64,000 nucleotides of DNA from Intestinibacillus massiliensis. GTDB lineage: Bacteria > Bacillota > Clostridia > Oscillospirales > Butyricicoccaceae. A program made the translations under genes and the position numbers. The DNA is taken from assembly GCA_029267335.1 (NCBI GenBank), contig JAJUJC010000002.1, positions 234,798 to 298,797 of the forward strand, given 5' to 3'. Every line of letters starts with the position of its first letter. Position 1 is the stretch's first letter. The notes under the pieces were generated by a model. That model worked only from the letters and a program-made list of their open reading frames with translations, did not search any database and had not been told where the DNA came from. This document shows, piece by piece, positions 41,498-49,173 of the stretch.

Positions 41498-42304
41498 ATG
41501 AATGTATTTGCGGCGGACGGCGCAAGCTATGGTGCGGCAGTCCTTGCGCTGAGCATGGCGCTCGCGCTGGTGAACTGCTTTTACGGATACAAACTGCAAA
41601 AAATATGGATCGGCCTCATCTGTTTCTGCGTCGGCGTGGTCGGCGGCTATATCATCTGCGCGAATTTTCTGGAACTGGCATGGCTGCCGAGCGCGGCGGT
41701 CGGGGTCGTCCTCGGCGGCGTGCTCGCGTTTTTGTCCATGCACCTGTTCCTTGTGGGCATGTTTTTGTACGCGTTCGGGGTGTCGCTGTGGACGTGCATG
41801 CTGTTTTTGAGCGATCCCATCTGGATCGGTATGGCGGTCGGCACACTCGCGGGTCTGCTCGCGGGCTTTCTCGCGGTGCGTTTTACCCGTCCGGTCATGA
41901 TCGTCACGACCGCGCTGACCGGCGCTCTGTCCGCGGTGCAGTCGCTGCTGCTGCTCCTGCCCGCACAGAGCACACCGTATCCGCTCTGGCTGCCGCTTGC
42001 CGTCGGTGGTGTGCTCGCGGTGTGCGGCATCGCGCTGCAATACCGTACGGAGCGCCGCCTGCGCCGCCGCCGCGCGGAACGCGCCAAGGCACGCGAAGCC
42101 GCGAAAGCCCCGCTCGCGGATACCCAGAAGCTCGGGCATCTGACCGAGACCACCGCCGCGACAGAACCCGTCCTGCCAGCGGGCGCTGCGCCCGCGCCGC
42201 TGCCGCTCTCCCTAGAGGTGACCGAGCACGAGCCGGAGGACGCGCTGCTGCCCGCCGAACCCCCAGACCAAGCTACAGAGCACCCGGAGCAATCCGAAGC
42301 ATGA
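41498..42304 (+). CDS. DUF4203/TMEM198-like multi-spanning membrane protein
   Basis: This 268-residue protein has seven hydrophobic helices in the first 185 residues (AAVLALSMALALVNCFYGY, IWIGLICFCVGVVGGYII, AVGVVLGGVLAFLSM, FLVGMFLYAFGVSLWTCML and others). An arginine-rich juxtamembrane stretch (RTERRLRRRRAERAKAR) and a proline/acid-rich cytosolic tail follow. The glycine-zipper helices fit the DUF4203 family, whose role is unknown. AGGGG stands 7 nt before ATG 41498. It is monocistronic. Confidence 0.7.
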   Translation: MNVFAADGASYGAAVLALSMALALVNCFYGYKLQKIWIGLICFCVGVVGGYIICANFLELAWLPSAAVGVVLGGVLAFLSMHLFLVGMFLYAFGVSLWTCMLFLSDPIWIGMAVGTLAGLLAGFLAVRFTRPVMIVTTALTGALSAVQSLLLLLPAQSTPYPLWLPLAVGGVLAVCGIALQYRTERRLRRRRAERAKAREAAKAPLADTQKLGHLTETTAATEPVLPAGAAPAPLPLSLEVTEHEPEDALLPAEPPDQATEHPEQSEA

Positions 42305-42305
42305 C

Positions 42306-42339
42306 AAAAAGACCCGACAGCTTTGCCGTCGGGTCTTTT
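42306..42339. terminator. Bidirectional terminator
   Basis: AAAAAGACCCGAC and GTCGGGTCTTTT flank a short AGCTTTGCC loop; it serves the DUF4203-like gene and the convergent spoIIQ. Confidence 0.9.
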
Positions 42340-42392
42340 CGCATGAAAAATGGAGGAAAAATGAATGGAGAAAGAGAAGGAATAGAGCGGGA

Positions 42393-43175
42393 TCATTCCT
42401 GCGACAGCAGGGTCTCAGGGTCAATGTGCGTACCGTTTTGGATGGCTTCGACGTGCAGATGCGGGCCTTCGCTCGCTTCTGCGACGTTGGTATCGTCCAC
42501 CGTGCCCAGTACGTCGCCCGCCTTGACACGGTCGCCTTCCTTGACCTTGACCTTGGCGCTCAGCCCCTTGTAGATGGTCTGGAGACCGTCTGCGTGGTCG
42601 AGCGTGACGCAGGTCCCGTAGAGCGCGTCGGTCGAGACCGCGGACACCTTGCCGTCCGTGATCGCGTACACGCGCGCGCCCAGTTCGGTGCTGTAATCCG
42701 CACCCGTATGGGTACGCCAGTCACCGAAGGTCTGCTGATAGACCAGCTCGTCGCCCGAGAACGGCTCGCTTAAGTCCCCCGCGACCGGACGGACAAACGC
42801 GGGTGCACTCGGCTGCGCAAGCGCCTCCTGCGCGGCGTCATCGGCGGCATCGCTCGCAGCCGCGGTTGCAGCCTGTGTGTCATCGGTGGCGGAAGCGGGC
42901 GCGGCGGGCGCGGGTGTCTCGGCGGATGCCGCGGTGGCCGCAGCGTCCTGCGTGGTCACCGGCGTGTCATCGGGCTGACCGAGTACGGGCTGCATGTCGT
43001 CGGGTGTGACGGTCGGCTCATAGACCGCCGTGTCGAGCGGCTCGGTTTTGGAGCCGGCGGGTGTAAAAAACAGTACATAGCCCGCGATTGCGATCGCCGC
43101 CACACAGAGAAACAGGATCACATAAAAGCCTCTGTCCTCCGAGAGCGTCGCAGACGAGCGTGTCATTTTGCGCAT
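42393..43175 (-). CDS. spoIIQ: SpoIIQ-like M23 peptidase (stage II sporulation protein Q)
   Basis: This 260-residue single-pass protein has a cytosolic N-terminus, one membrane helix (YVILFLCVAAIAIAGYVLFF, about 27-46), an Ala/Thr/Asp-rich linker, and a C-terminal LytM/M23 domain (RPVAGDLSEPFSGDELVYQ, THTGADYSTELGARVYA, GPHLHVEAIQNG). Zinc ligands appear intact in HTGAD and HLH, unlike the inactive B. subtilis SpoIIQ. In the forespore membrane it pairs with SpoIIIAH to bridge to the mother cell during engulfment. GGAGGTG precedes ATG 43175. The spoIID gene lies immediately upstream in the same operon. Confidence 0.88.
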   Translation of the reverse strand: MRKMTRSSATLSEDRGFYVILFLCVAAIAIAGYVLFFTPAGSKTEPLDTAVYEPTVTPDDMQPVLGQPDDTPVTTQDAAATAASAETPAPAAPASATDDTQAATAAASDAADDAAQEALAQPSAPAFVRPVAGDLSEPFSGDELVYQQTFGDWRTHTGADYSTELGARVYAITDGKVSAVSTDALYGTCVTLDHADGLQTIYKGLSAKVKVKEGDRVKAGDVLGTVDDTNVAEASEGPHLHVEAIQNGTHIDPETLLSQE

Positions 43176-43238
43176 ATACAGCACCTCCGAGCCTAGTATG
43201 GACGGGGGTGACACGCGCTATACACGCGAAACCCTAAA

Positions 43239-44339
43239 TTATTTCACATCGCTCAGTTTTTGAATTGCCGCGCCGGTATAATAGTGCGTCAGGATGTCGC
43301 GATAGCTCGACCCGTGCTCTGCCATGTACTTTGCCCCGTACTGGCTCAGCCCGACACCGTGGCCGTAGCCCGTGACATGGAACGTGATCGCATCCTTGGA
43401 GGGCGTGACCGTAAAATTGGTCGAGCACAGGTCGAACAGCTCGCGGATCGCGGTGCCCTCGACACGCACGCCGCCGAGCGCTACGGTCTTGATGCCCCCC
43501 GCCGCTGAGCGCGCGGACGCCTTGAACCAGGTGGCAGGCGCGCCGTCGACCTTGATGGAGGGGAAGGTGTCGTGCACCTTTTTGCGGAAATCCGCGGCGG
43601 ATACCGTGACCTCGGTCTTGTACTTCGGGCACGCCTCGCCGCCCAGGCTTTCGACCGACTGCAAGTACGAGATTTCGCTGCCCCAAACATCCTTTGCCGA
43701 CTCGGTGCGCGCGGCGGATGCGGCGCAGAACACCGCGACGATGGGCTTGCCGCCCACGGTCAGGATCTCGCCCGCCGTGTCCTGCACCGCGCGCGCGACC
43801 GCGTTCTCATAGGTCTCCGCCTGCTTGCCCCAGTGCGCGGACGCTTGTGTCGCAAGATCGAGATACGCAGTGCAGTGATGATAATCGTCGCATACATCCG
43901 CGCCCTTATGTACGGGCAGCGCGCTGCCGCCCGTGCGCATTTTGTGCACCGCGTAGGTGCGCGCCGCGACGGCCTGCGCGCGCAGCGCTTCGGCGGGGAA
44001 GGTCGGGGAGATCTCGGCGGAGACCACGCCCGCGACATAGGTCTCAAGCGGCATCGTGCGCACCGTGCCGCCCACGAGCACGCGGATGTTGCCGCTGTCG
44101 GGCAGCGAAGCCGCGGTCGTCTGCGCGGCGCCATCGGTCGTGGGGGCGTCCGAGCGTTCTGGGGCGTCCGTCGGATCGGCGGACGCGCTGTTTGCGGGCG
44201 CATCGACCGGTTTTGCAGCGGAAACAACATCCTCTTGCGAAATCGTCGCGTCTACACCGCGATAATATGCGCGATAAGCGAGCGGAAAGGCATAGACAAT
44301 CGTGAGCAGTACCAGTCCAAGGGACAATAACTTCTTCAT
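43239..44339 (-). CDS. spoIID: Stage II sporulation protein D
   Basis: This 366-residue protein is anchored by an N-terminal helix (LLSLGLVLLTIVYAFPLAY) and carries a SpoIID/LytB domain: IRVLVGGTVRTMPLETYVAGVVSAE cut as LETYVAGVVSAEISPTFPAE, ALRAQAVAARTYAVHKM, KPIVAVFCAAS and GYGHGVGLSQYGAKYMAE. The enzyme is a lytic transglycosylase that drives septal peptidoglycan removal in engulfment, with SpoIIM and SpoIIP. GGGAGG stands 7 nt before ATG 44339. It is followed by spoIIQ after 63 bp. Confidence 0.94.
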   Translation of the reverse strand: MKKLLSLGLVLLTIVYAFPLAYRAYYRGVDATISQEDVVSAAKPVDAPANSASADPTDAPERSDAPTTDGAAQTTAASLPDSGNIRVLVGGTVRTMPLETYVAGVVSAEISPTFPAEALRAQAVAARTYAVHKMRTGGSALPVHKGADVCDDYHHCTAYLDLATQASAHWGKQAETYENAVARAVQDTAGEILTVGGKPIVAVFCAASAARTESAKDVWGSEISYLQSVESLGGEACPKYKTEVTVSAADFRKKVHDTFPSIKVDGAPATWFKASARSAAGGIKTVALGGVRVEGTAIRELFDLCSTNFTVTPSKDAITFHVTGYGHGVGLSQYGAKYMAEHGSSYRDILTHYYTGAAIQKLSDVK

Positions 44340-44390
44340 TTTGCATCCTCCCGGGTGTTCTTTTGACCCGAATTTCAATGGTTTAGCAGA

Positions 44391-44419
44391 TTGACAGCTT
44401 TGCAAGCCCGGCGTATAAT
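44391..44419 (+). promoter_or_regulatory. Consensus sigma-A promoter of citrate synthase
   Basis: TTGACA (44391-44396), 17 bp, TATAAT (44414-44419): a perfect housekeeping promoter in the divergent gap with spoIID. Confidence 0.92.
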
Positions 44420-44460
44420 AAATTCACAAAGTAGTATTGGAGAGCAAGGAGCGTATGGAT

Positions 44461-45834
44461 ATGGAAGCATTCGGCGGCAAGGCGGAACCGGGCCTCATCA
44501 ACAATCTATGTGACACCTTCCGGGAAAATACCCAGATCAATCCCGCGTGGTACGCGAAATACGGCATCAAACGCGGACTGCGCAACGCGGACGGCACCGG
44601 CGTGCTCGCGGGCATGACGCGCATTTCCAACGTCCACGGCTACGTCCTCAACGAGGGCGAGCGCGAACCCATCGAGGGCCGTCTGACCTATCGCGGCATC
44701 GACCTGTATGATCTGCTCGACGGCATCGCGGGCGAAAACCGCTTCGGCTACTGCGAGGTCGCTTATCTGCTCATCTGCGGCAGACTGCCCAATGCGGAGC
44801 AGCTCCACGGCTTCGGACAGGCGATCTCGGAATCGCGCGATCTGCCCGCGAACTTCACCGAGGACGTGCTCATGCGCGCGCCCAGCCCGGATATCATGAA
44901 CAAGCTCGGCTATGCGACGCTCGCGCTCTACGCTTCCGACCCCAATCCGGACGACACCTCGGTCGAGAACATCATGCGGCAGGCGATCTCGCTCATCGCG
45001 CGTTTTCCGGTCATCATTTCGCACGCCTATCAGGCGAAGCGCCGCTATTTTGACAACGCGAGCATGTATCTGCATGTACCCGACAAGACCAAATCGACCG
45101 CGGAGAACATCCTCGGGCTGATCCGGCCGGACGGTGTGTACACACCGGAGGAGGCGCACCTGCTCGACCGCTGCCTCGTCATCCATGCCGAGCACGGCGG
45201 CGGCAATAACTCCGCATTCGCCGCGCGCGTCGCGTCGTCCTCGGGCACAGACACCTATTCCGCGATCGCGGCGGCGGTCGGCGCACTCAAGGGGCCGCGT
45301 CACGGCGGCGCAAACCATAAGGTCATCGAAATGTTCGATGACATCAAAACCCATGTGACCGACTGGGCAGACGAGGATGCGGTCTACGACTACCTGCTGC
45401 GCATCCTGCGGCGCGAGGTCAACGACCACTCCGGTCTCATCTACGGCATGGGGCACGCGGTCTATACGCTGAGCGACCCGCGCGCGGTCGCGCTCAAGAA
45501 GGGGGCCCGTCCGCTTGCCGAGCAAAAGGGCTATCTCAAGGAGTTTGAGCTGATCGAACGCGTGGAAAACCTGACGGCGCGCGCGATGGCACAGGTGCGC
45601 GGCGGATTGGATAAACCGATCTGCGCGAACGTTGACCTGTATTCCGGTCTGGTCTACCGCATGCTCGGCATCCCCGAGGAGCTGTTCACGCCACTCTTTG
45701 CGACCGCGCGTGTCATCGGCTGGATGGCGCACCGCATGGAGGAGATCACGACCGGCGGCAAGATCATCCGTCCCGCATACAAGCCGCTCAAGCATGAGAA
45801 GCGGTTTTACATGCCGCTGTCCGCGCGAGAATGA
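44461..45834 (+). CDS. gltA: Citrate synthase
   Basis: This roughly 457-residue enzyme condenses acetyl-CoA with oxaloacetate to citrate. Motifs include VHGYVLNEGEREPIEGRLTYRG, VIHAEHGGGNNSAFAARV (catalytic His), GALKGPRHGGANHKVIEM and GMGHAVYTLSDPRA, with the catalytic aspartate region in ANVDLYSGLVYRML. AAGGAG stands 9 nt before ATG 44461 but only 3 nt before ATG 44455, so 44461 is preferred. It has its own perfect promoter and terminator. In an anaerobe it would feed an incomplete cycle toward glutamate. No aconitase or isocitrate dehydrogenase gene is linked here. Confidence 0.95.
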   Translation: MEAFGGKAEPGLINNLCDTFRENTQINPAWYAKYGIKRGLRNADGTGVLAGMTRISNVHGYVLNEGEREPIEGRLTYRGIDLYDLLDGIAGENRFGYCEVAYLLICGRLPNAEQLHGFGQAISESRDLPANFTEDVLMRAPSPDIMNKLGYATLALYASDPNPDDTSVENIMRQAISLIARFPVIISHAYQAKRRYFDNASMYLHVPDKTKSTAENILGLIRPDGVYTPEEAHLLDRCLVIHAEHGGGNNSAFAARVASSSGTDTYSAIAAAVGALKGPRHGGANHKVIEMFDDIKTHVTDWADEDAVYDYLLRILRREVNDHSGLIYGMGHAVYTLSDPRAVALKKGARPLAEQKGYLKEFELIERVENLTARAMAQVRGGLDKPICANVDLYSGLVYRMLGIPEELFTPLFATARVIGWMAHRMEEITTGGKIIRPAYKPLKHEKRFYMPLSARE

Positions 45835-45847
45835 ACAAATTAGTGTA

Positions 45848-45894
45848 AAAAAAGCGACGGTATCGCAGAAAAGATGCGATACCGTCGCTTTTTG
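45848..45894. terminator. Terminator of citrate synthase
   Basis: AAAAAAGCGACGGTATCGCA pairs with TGCGATACCGTCGCTTTTT over a 7-nt loop. Confidence 0.94.
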
Positions 45895-45944
45895 CCGTTA
45901 TTTTGCAGAATTGAGAAAAAAGGTGCGACAAGACAAGAAAACCC

Positions 45945-45973
45945 TTGACAAACCGTACAAACGTGCGTATTAT
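45945..45973 (+). promoter_or_regulatory. sigma-A promoter of the small-gene pair
   Basis: TTGACA (45945-45950), 17 bp, TATTAT (45968-45973). Confidence 0.85.
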
Positions 45974-46014
45974 TAAAAACAAGTCAGGAACAAATGTTCA
46001 AGAGGAGGATGTAT

Positions 46015-46260
46015 ATGGAATTGCAGAAAATGGCGCGGGAGTATCGGCATAACGCCGCCGTGCTCGAGCTGCGGGTCATTCAGTTGCAACGGGCGCTGCG
46101 GCGCACCGAGCAGCTGGAACTGCGCCGCCGCATCAAGCGCCGCATCGGGCTGCTGCGTGTCATGATCGGGGAGAGCCGCCGCACGGCATACGATCTGGAG
46201 CACTATTACGACCGGAAGGCGCGCTATGAAAAGCACTGCGTTCGCGGGCGCTGCGGCTGA
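46015..46260 (+). CDS. Small basic coiled-coil protein, unknown function
   Basis: GAGGAGG stands 6 nt before ATG 46015, giving 81 residues. The sequence is almost wholly helical and rich in Arg, Leu and Glu (LELRVIQLQRALRRTEQLEL, then RRRIKRRIGLLRVMIGESRR), suggesting a coiled coil or nucleic-acid contact. The C-terminus has two cysteines. It overlaps the next gene, a sigma-region-4-like HTH protein, by 35 bp in another frame, so the two form a unit under a strong promoter. I do not recognise the family. Confidence 0.7.
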   Translation: MELQKMAREYRHNAAVLELRVIQLQRALRRTEQLELRRRIKRRIGLLRVMIGESRRTAYDLEHYYDRKARYEKHCVRGRCG

Positions 46261-46564
46261 CCGCGCGGCGTGTGCGCGCTATTTCGCCGCCTGTGCGGGT
46301 GATAACGATGCATGGCGCGCACGGTTTCGTGATGCCTTTGCGCGCGCGCTGCACAATGAGCTGACCGACCGTCAGCGTGAAGTATTGCGGCTGCACTATG
46401 CGGAGGGGCTGTCCGGACGCGAGATCGCGGCGCGGTGGGGCATCAGCCCGTCGGCGGTCAGCCGCCATCTCGCGCGGGCGAGCGCAAGACTGCGGCGCAT
46501 GCTCGCCTACAATCTGGAATTCCAAACCAACGCGTGGGACGAGCAGCCCCACACGTTTTTATAA
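46226..46564 (+). CDS. Sigma-70 region-4-like helix-turn-helix protein
   Basis: This 112-residue protein has a C-terminal helix-turn-helix of sigma region 4 type: LTDRQREVLRLHYAEGLSGR, EIAARWGISPSAVSRHLARA and SARLRRML. The N-terminal 45 residues (ARYFAACAGDNDAWRARFRD) show no region 2, so it cannot be a complete sigma factor. It may be a transcription regulator or the DNA-binding half of a split sigma factor whose partner is the overlapping upstream gene. It ends 4 bp before the convergent gluQ stop. Confidence 0.75.
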   Translation: MKSTAFAGAAADRAACARYFAACAGDNDAWRARFRDAFARALHNELTDRQREVLRLHYAEGLSGREIAARWGISPSAVSRHLARASARLRRMLAYNLEFQTNAWDEQPHTFL

Positions 46565-46568
46565 AATA

Positions 46569-47540
46569 TTATGTTTGGTTACACAGTGCGCGATAGGTTT
46601 TTGGGGAGAGCACGACATTTTGTCGCGGCAGGCGCGCCCGCGTGTAGTAGGGGATCAGTTCGCGTGCGGATAACGGCGCGGGACGATCGAGCAGTCCCGC
46701 AAGAAACGCGAGCTGCCCGAGGAAGGGTTCGGGGGCATTACAGTTTGCGCGGATGCATCCGAGGTCGAGATCGCGGTCGCGCTTGGACAGCCGCCGACCA
46801 TCGGGCGCGCACAGCAGCGGAATGTGCGTGAAATGCGGCGGGGTCAGACCGAGCAGGCGGTACAGATAAAGCTGTCGCGCGGTCGAGGACAGCAGGTCGC
46901 AGCCGCGCACGACCTCGGTCACGCCCATGCGTCCGTCGTCGACGACGACCGCAAGCTGATATGCGTACACGCCGTCCGCGCGGCGCAGCACAAAGTCGCC
47001 GGTCTCCTGTGCCAGATTTTCACATACCGTGCCATACACGCCGTCGACAAAGCACACATCCTCGTCGGGTACGCGCAGCCGCATGGCGGGACGGCGCACG
47101 GACGCGCGCGCGGCGACTTCCGACGCGGTCAGGTTGCGGCATGCGCCGGAATAGAGCACACGCCCGTCGGACAGATGGGGCGCGCTCGCCGCGTGTAGCG
47201 CGGCGCGGGTGCAAAAGCACGGATAGGTCAGCCCGCGTGCTGCAAGCGCGTGGAACGCTTCGGCATAGCGCGCGGTGCACGCACTTTGCAAATAGTCGCC
47301 ACCTGCGGAGAGACCGCCCTCATCCCAGTCCAACCCGAGCCAGTGCAGATCCTCCTCAAGCTGGGCGGCATAGGCACGCGTGCAGCGGTCGGGATCGAGA
47401 TCCTCGATGCGCAGCACCATGTGCCCGCCCTGCGCTCGCACGGACAGCCACGCGAGCAGTGCGCACAATACGTTGCCCGCGTGCATGCGTCCGCTCGGTG
47501 ACGGCGCGAAGCGCCCGCAGACCCGTGGCATATCGGCCAT
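46569..47540 (-). CDS. gluQ: Glutamyl-Q tRNA(Asp) synthetase
   Basis: This 323-residue enzyme resembles the catalytic half of glutamyl-tRNA synthetase and attaches glutamate to queuosine at position 34 of tRNA(Asp). It has the class-I HIGH variant in FAPSPSGRMHAGN, LRIEDLDPDRC, zinc-type ligands in CFCTRAAL and YSGACR, VVDDGRMGVTEVVRGCDLL, and a KMSKS variant in GRRLSKRD. It lacks the anticodon-binding domain. ATG 47540 follows GGAGGAGGG. Its substrate depends on queuosine, consistent with queH at 15023. Confidence 0.92.
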   Translation of the reverse strand: MADMPRVCGRFAPSPSGRMHAGNVLCALLAWLSVRAQGGHMVLRIEDLDPDRCTRAYAAQLEEDLHWLGLDWDEGGLSAGGDYLQSACTARYAEAFHALAARGLTYPCFCTRAALHAASAPHLSDGRVLYSGACRNLTASEVAARASVRRPAMRLRVPDEDVCFVDGVYGTVCENLAQETGDFVLRRADGVYAYQLAVVVDDGRMGVTEVVRGCDLLSSTARQLYLYRLLGLTPPHFTHIPLLCAPDGRRLSKRDRDLDLGCIRANCNAPEPFLGQLAFLAGLLDRPAPLSARELIPYYTRARLPRQNVVLSPKTYRALCNQT

Positions 47541-47630
47541 GGACCCTCCTCCTTTCAACAACAGATAGTAATTTTCATCACAAAAATAACAATTTTTATG
47601 AGCGTATGATTTATGCATCTCATCGACGAA

Positions 47631-47674
47631 AGAAGCAACCGTACCACCGAAAATGAGTGCGGTTGCTTCTTTTT
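47631..47674. terminator. Terminator after the HEPN gene
   Basis: AGAAGCAACCG (47631-47641) and CGGTTGCTTCT (47660-47670) form an 11-bp stem. The better T tract is on the forward strand; the leftward side has TTTC only. Confidence 0.7.
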
Positions 47675-48104
47675 AAATCTTATGGGGACGTCCGCTTGCA
47701 TAAAGCTGCTCTCGGATTGCGGAAAACATGCGCTCCGCCATGCCGTACAGACGATTGATCTGTGTTTCGTTCAACGAAAAGGGCAGGTCGGTCGGGTAGC
47801 GTGTTTCGATGTACAGGTTGTTGAGCGCGGCGCTCTCGTCGAGGTACTCCGCAAAGGCATGGTCGAGGTTCATCGCCTGTCGGCACAGGTAGGTCAGGTT
47901 GTGACCGTCAAAGTGCCGTCCGGTCTTGAAAAGCAGGAAACCCTTGAGCGCCTTCTCGATCGACTGTTGACAGTGGAACGCGACCATCGCGTGATCGCCG
48001 TCCCAAGTCAGCAGGATGCGCGCCGCTTGCAGGTCGACAAGCGCCTTGTCGAGCCATTTGTAGTAAAACAGGCTGTCACCCGCCCCCTTACGGCTTCTGC
48101 TCAT
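47673..48104 (-). CDS. HEPN-domain protein (putative toxin of an MNT/HEPN pair)
   Basis: This 143-residue helical protein has the HEPN core FHCQQSIEKALKGFLLFKTG followed by RHFDGHNLTYL, which supplies an R-x4-H motif (RHFDGH) of the kind used by HEPN ribonucleases. The gene overlaps the end of the nucleotidyltransferase-like gene by 17 bp. MNT/HEPN neighbours commonly form type VII toxin-antitoxin modules, in which the MNT protein inactivates the HEPN toxin by nucleotidylation. Activity is not proven here and depends on the partner. Confidence 0.82.
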   Translation of the reverse strand: MSRSRKGAGDSLFYYKWLDKALVDLQAARILLTWDGDHAMVAFHCQQSIEKALKGFLLFKTGRHFDGHNLTYLCRQAMNLDHAFAEYLDESAALNNLYIETRYPTDLPFSLNETQINRLYGMAERMFSAIREQLYASGRPHKI

Positions 48105-48396
48105 ACAGCACCGTTCCCTTCTTGCAGATCGCGGAGGCGTAGCTAGAAAAATCGCGGGTCAGCTCCTCCCATTCCTCACAGGTGTAGAGCAGCACGTTAA
48201 ACGGCACCTCGGCGTCGATCGACAGGTACAGTTCGTGCAGCAGCGCGGGCTTGTCCACCTCGGGCAGGATGACGCAAAAGTCGAGCGCCTTGATGCAACC
48301 GCTGGAAAGCGAACGCTTTTCCCCATATAAAATGACGGATTTAGGCGCGCAATGGGTCAAAATCCCCTCCAAAATCGCTTCTATCTCACGATCCAT
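48088..48396 (-). CDS. Degenerate minimal nucleotidyltransferase (MNT)-like protein
   Basis: This 102-residue protein has the size and strand order of MNT antitoxins: VILYGEKRSLSSGCIKALDF, then CVILPEVDKPALLHELY and VLLYTCEEWEEL. The usual active site GSxARG...SDIDL is altered to YGEKR...ALDF, with G-S changed to G-E and only one aspartate, so nucleotidyl transfer is questionable. AAAGGATG precedes ATG 48396, which lies 3 nt after the thioesterase stop. It overlaps the HEPN gene by 17 bp. Confidence 0.75.
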   Translation of the reverse strand: MDREIEAILEGILTHCAPKSVILYGEKRSLSSGCIKALDFCVILPEVDKPALLHELYLSIDAEVPFNVLLYTCEEWEELTRDFSSYASAICKKGTVLYEQKP

Positions 48397-48399
48397 GAA

Positions 48400-49146
48400 T
48401 CATCCATCCTTTCTGTCAGGCGGATACGGGGACAGGCGTGCCACGGCTTCAAAACGGTCCGCGCCGTCTGCCCGACCGAATACATACTGCATGTGCTGTG
48501 TGTCGCGCCCCGTGAGCAGGGTGAGCGCGTCACCGCAGCGGCACTCCGCGGTGTAGTTGACCTGCAACGCGGACACAAACTGCCCGCCCCGGTGCTCAAG
48601 CTCCAGCCCGTCCGCGATCAGATCGACGATCTTGACGTTGTTGAGGTGATCGTTTGCATCGAGATCGGAATAGCGCACGGTGTGCACATGATGGGGGGCG
48701 AGCGCATCATGCGACAGCTTGCCCGGCAGGGGAAAGCCTTCGCCCGGCTGCACGACAAAGGGCAGGCACGCCGGACGCTCCTTCGGGCGCAGCAGCTTGT
48801 GCGTGTCCGCGTCGAGCATGACCCAAGTGGAAGCCGCGTGCGCGACCTGTGCGCCGGTCTTGTCGCGGAAGTAAAAGCCGCGGCACCAGTTCGGCCCCTT
48901 GACGCCCTCGAAAACCGTTTCGCACGCGAGCGCTTCGCCGGGGTAGAATGGGCGCGCCTGTTCTACCGTGATACGCGAGAGCGCCCACACGATGGACAGA
49001 TCGTCCGTGCCCAGTCCGAGGGAGTGGGCGTGCACGGTCGCCGCGTCCTGCATGAGGTCGAAGAGCGCGGACGGACGGGATACGCCGCGGCAGTCAAAGT
49101 GGCCAAAGGTGAGCGCACGGGTCAGGGTATAGCGTTGCTGTGACAT
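48400..49146 (-). CDS. Acyl-ACP thioesterase (FatA-type, double hot-dog)
   Basis: This 248-residue enzyme releases fatty acids from acyl carrier protein. The first hot-dog has FGHFDCRGVSRPSALFDLMQ and VWALSRITVEQARPFYPGE; the second has VRYSDLDANDHLNNVKIVDL, whose N-x-H pattern carries the catalytic Asn/His, then FVSALQVNYTAEC. Length is normal for bacterial members. It is the first gene of an operon with the MNT and HEPN genes, an unusual partnership. Confidence 0.9.
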   Translation of the reverse strand: MSQQRYTLTRALTFGHFDCRGVSRPSALFDLMQDAATVHAHSLGLGTDDLSIVWALSRITVEQARPFYPGEALACETVFEGVKGPNWCRGFYFRDKTGAQVAHAASTWVMLDADTHKLLRPKERPACLPFVVQPGEGFPLPGKLSHDALAPHHVHTVRYSDLDANDHLNNVKIVDLIADGLELEHRGGQFVSALQVNYTAECRCGDALTLLTGRDTQHMQYVFGRADGADRFEAVARLSPYPPDRKDG

Positions 49147-49173
49147 AGTGTAAATGCCTTCTTTCAGCGCAAA

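Noticed and set aside
46226..46564. Reading the small HTH gene as a complete ECF sigma factor
   Set aside because: Only region 4 is visible; region 2 is missing from it and not recognisable in its partner.
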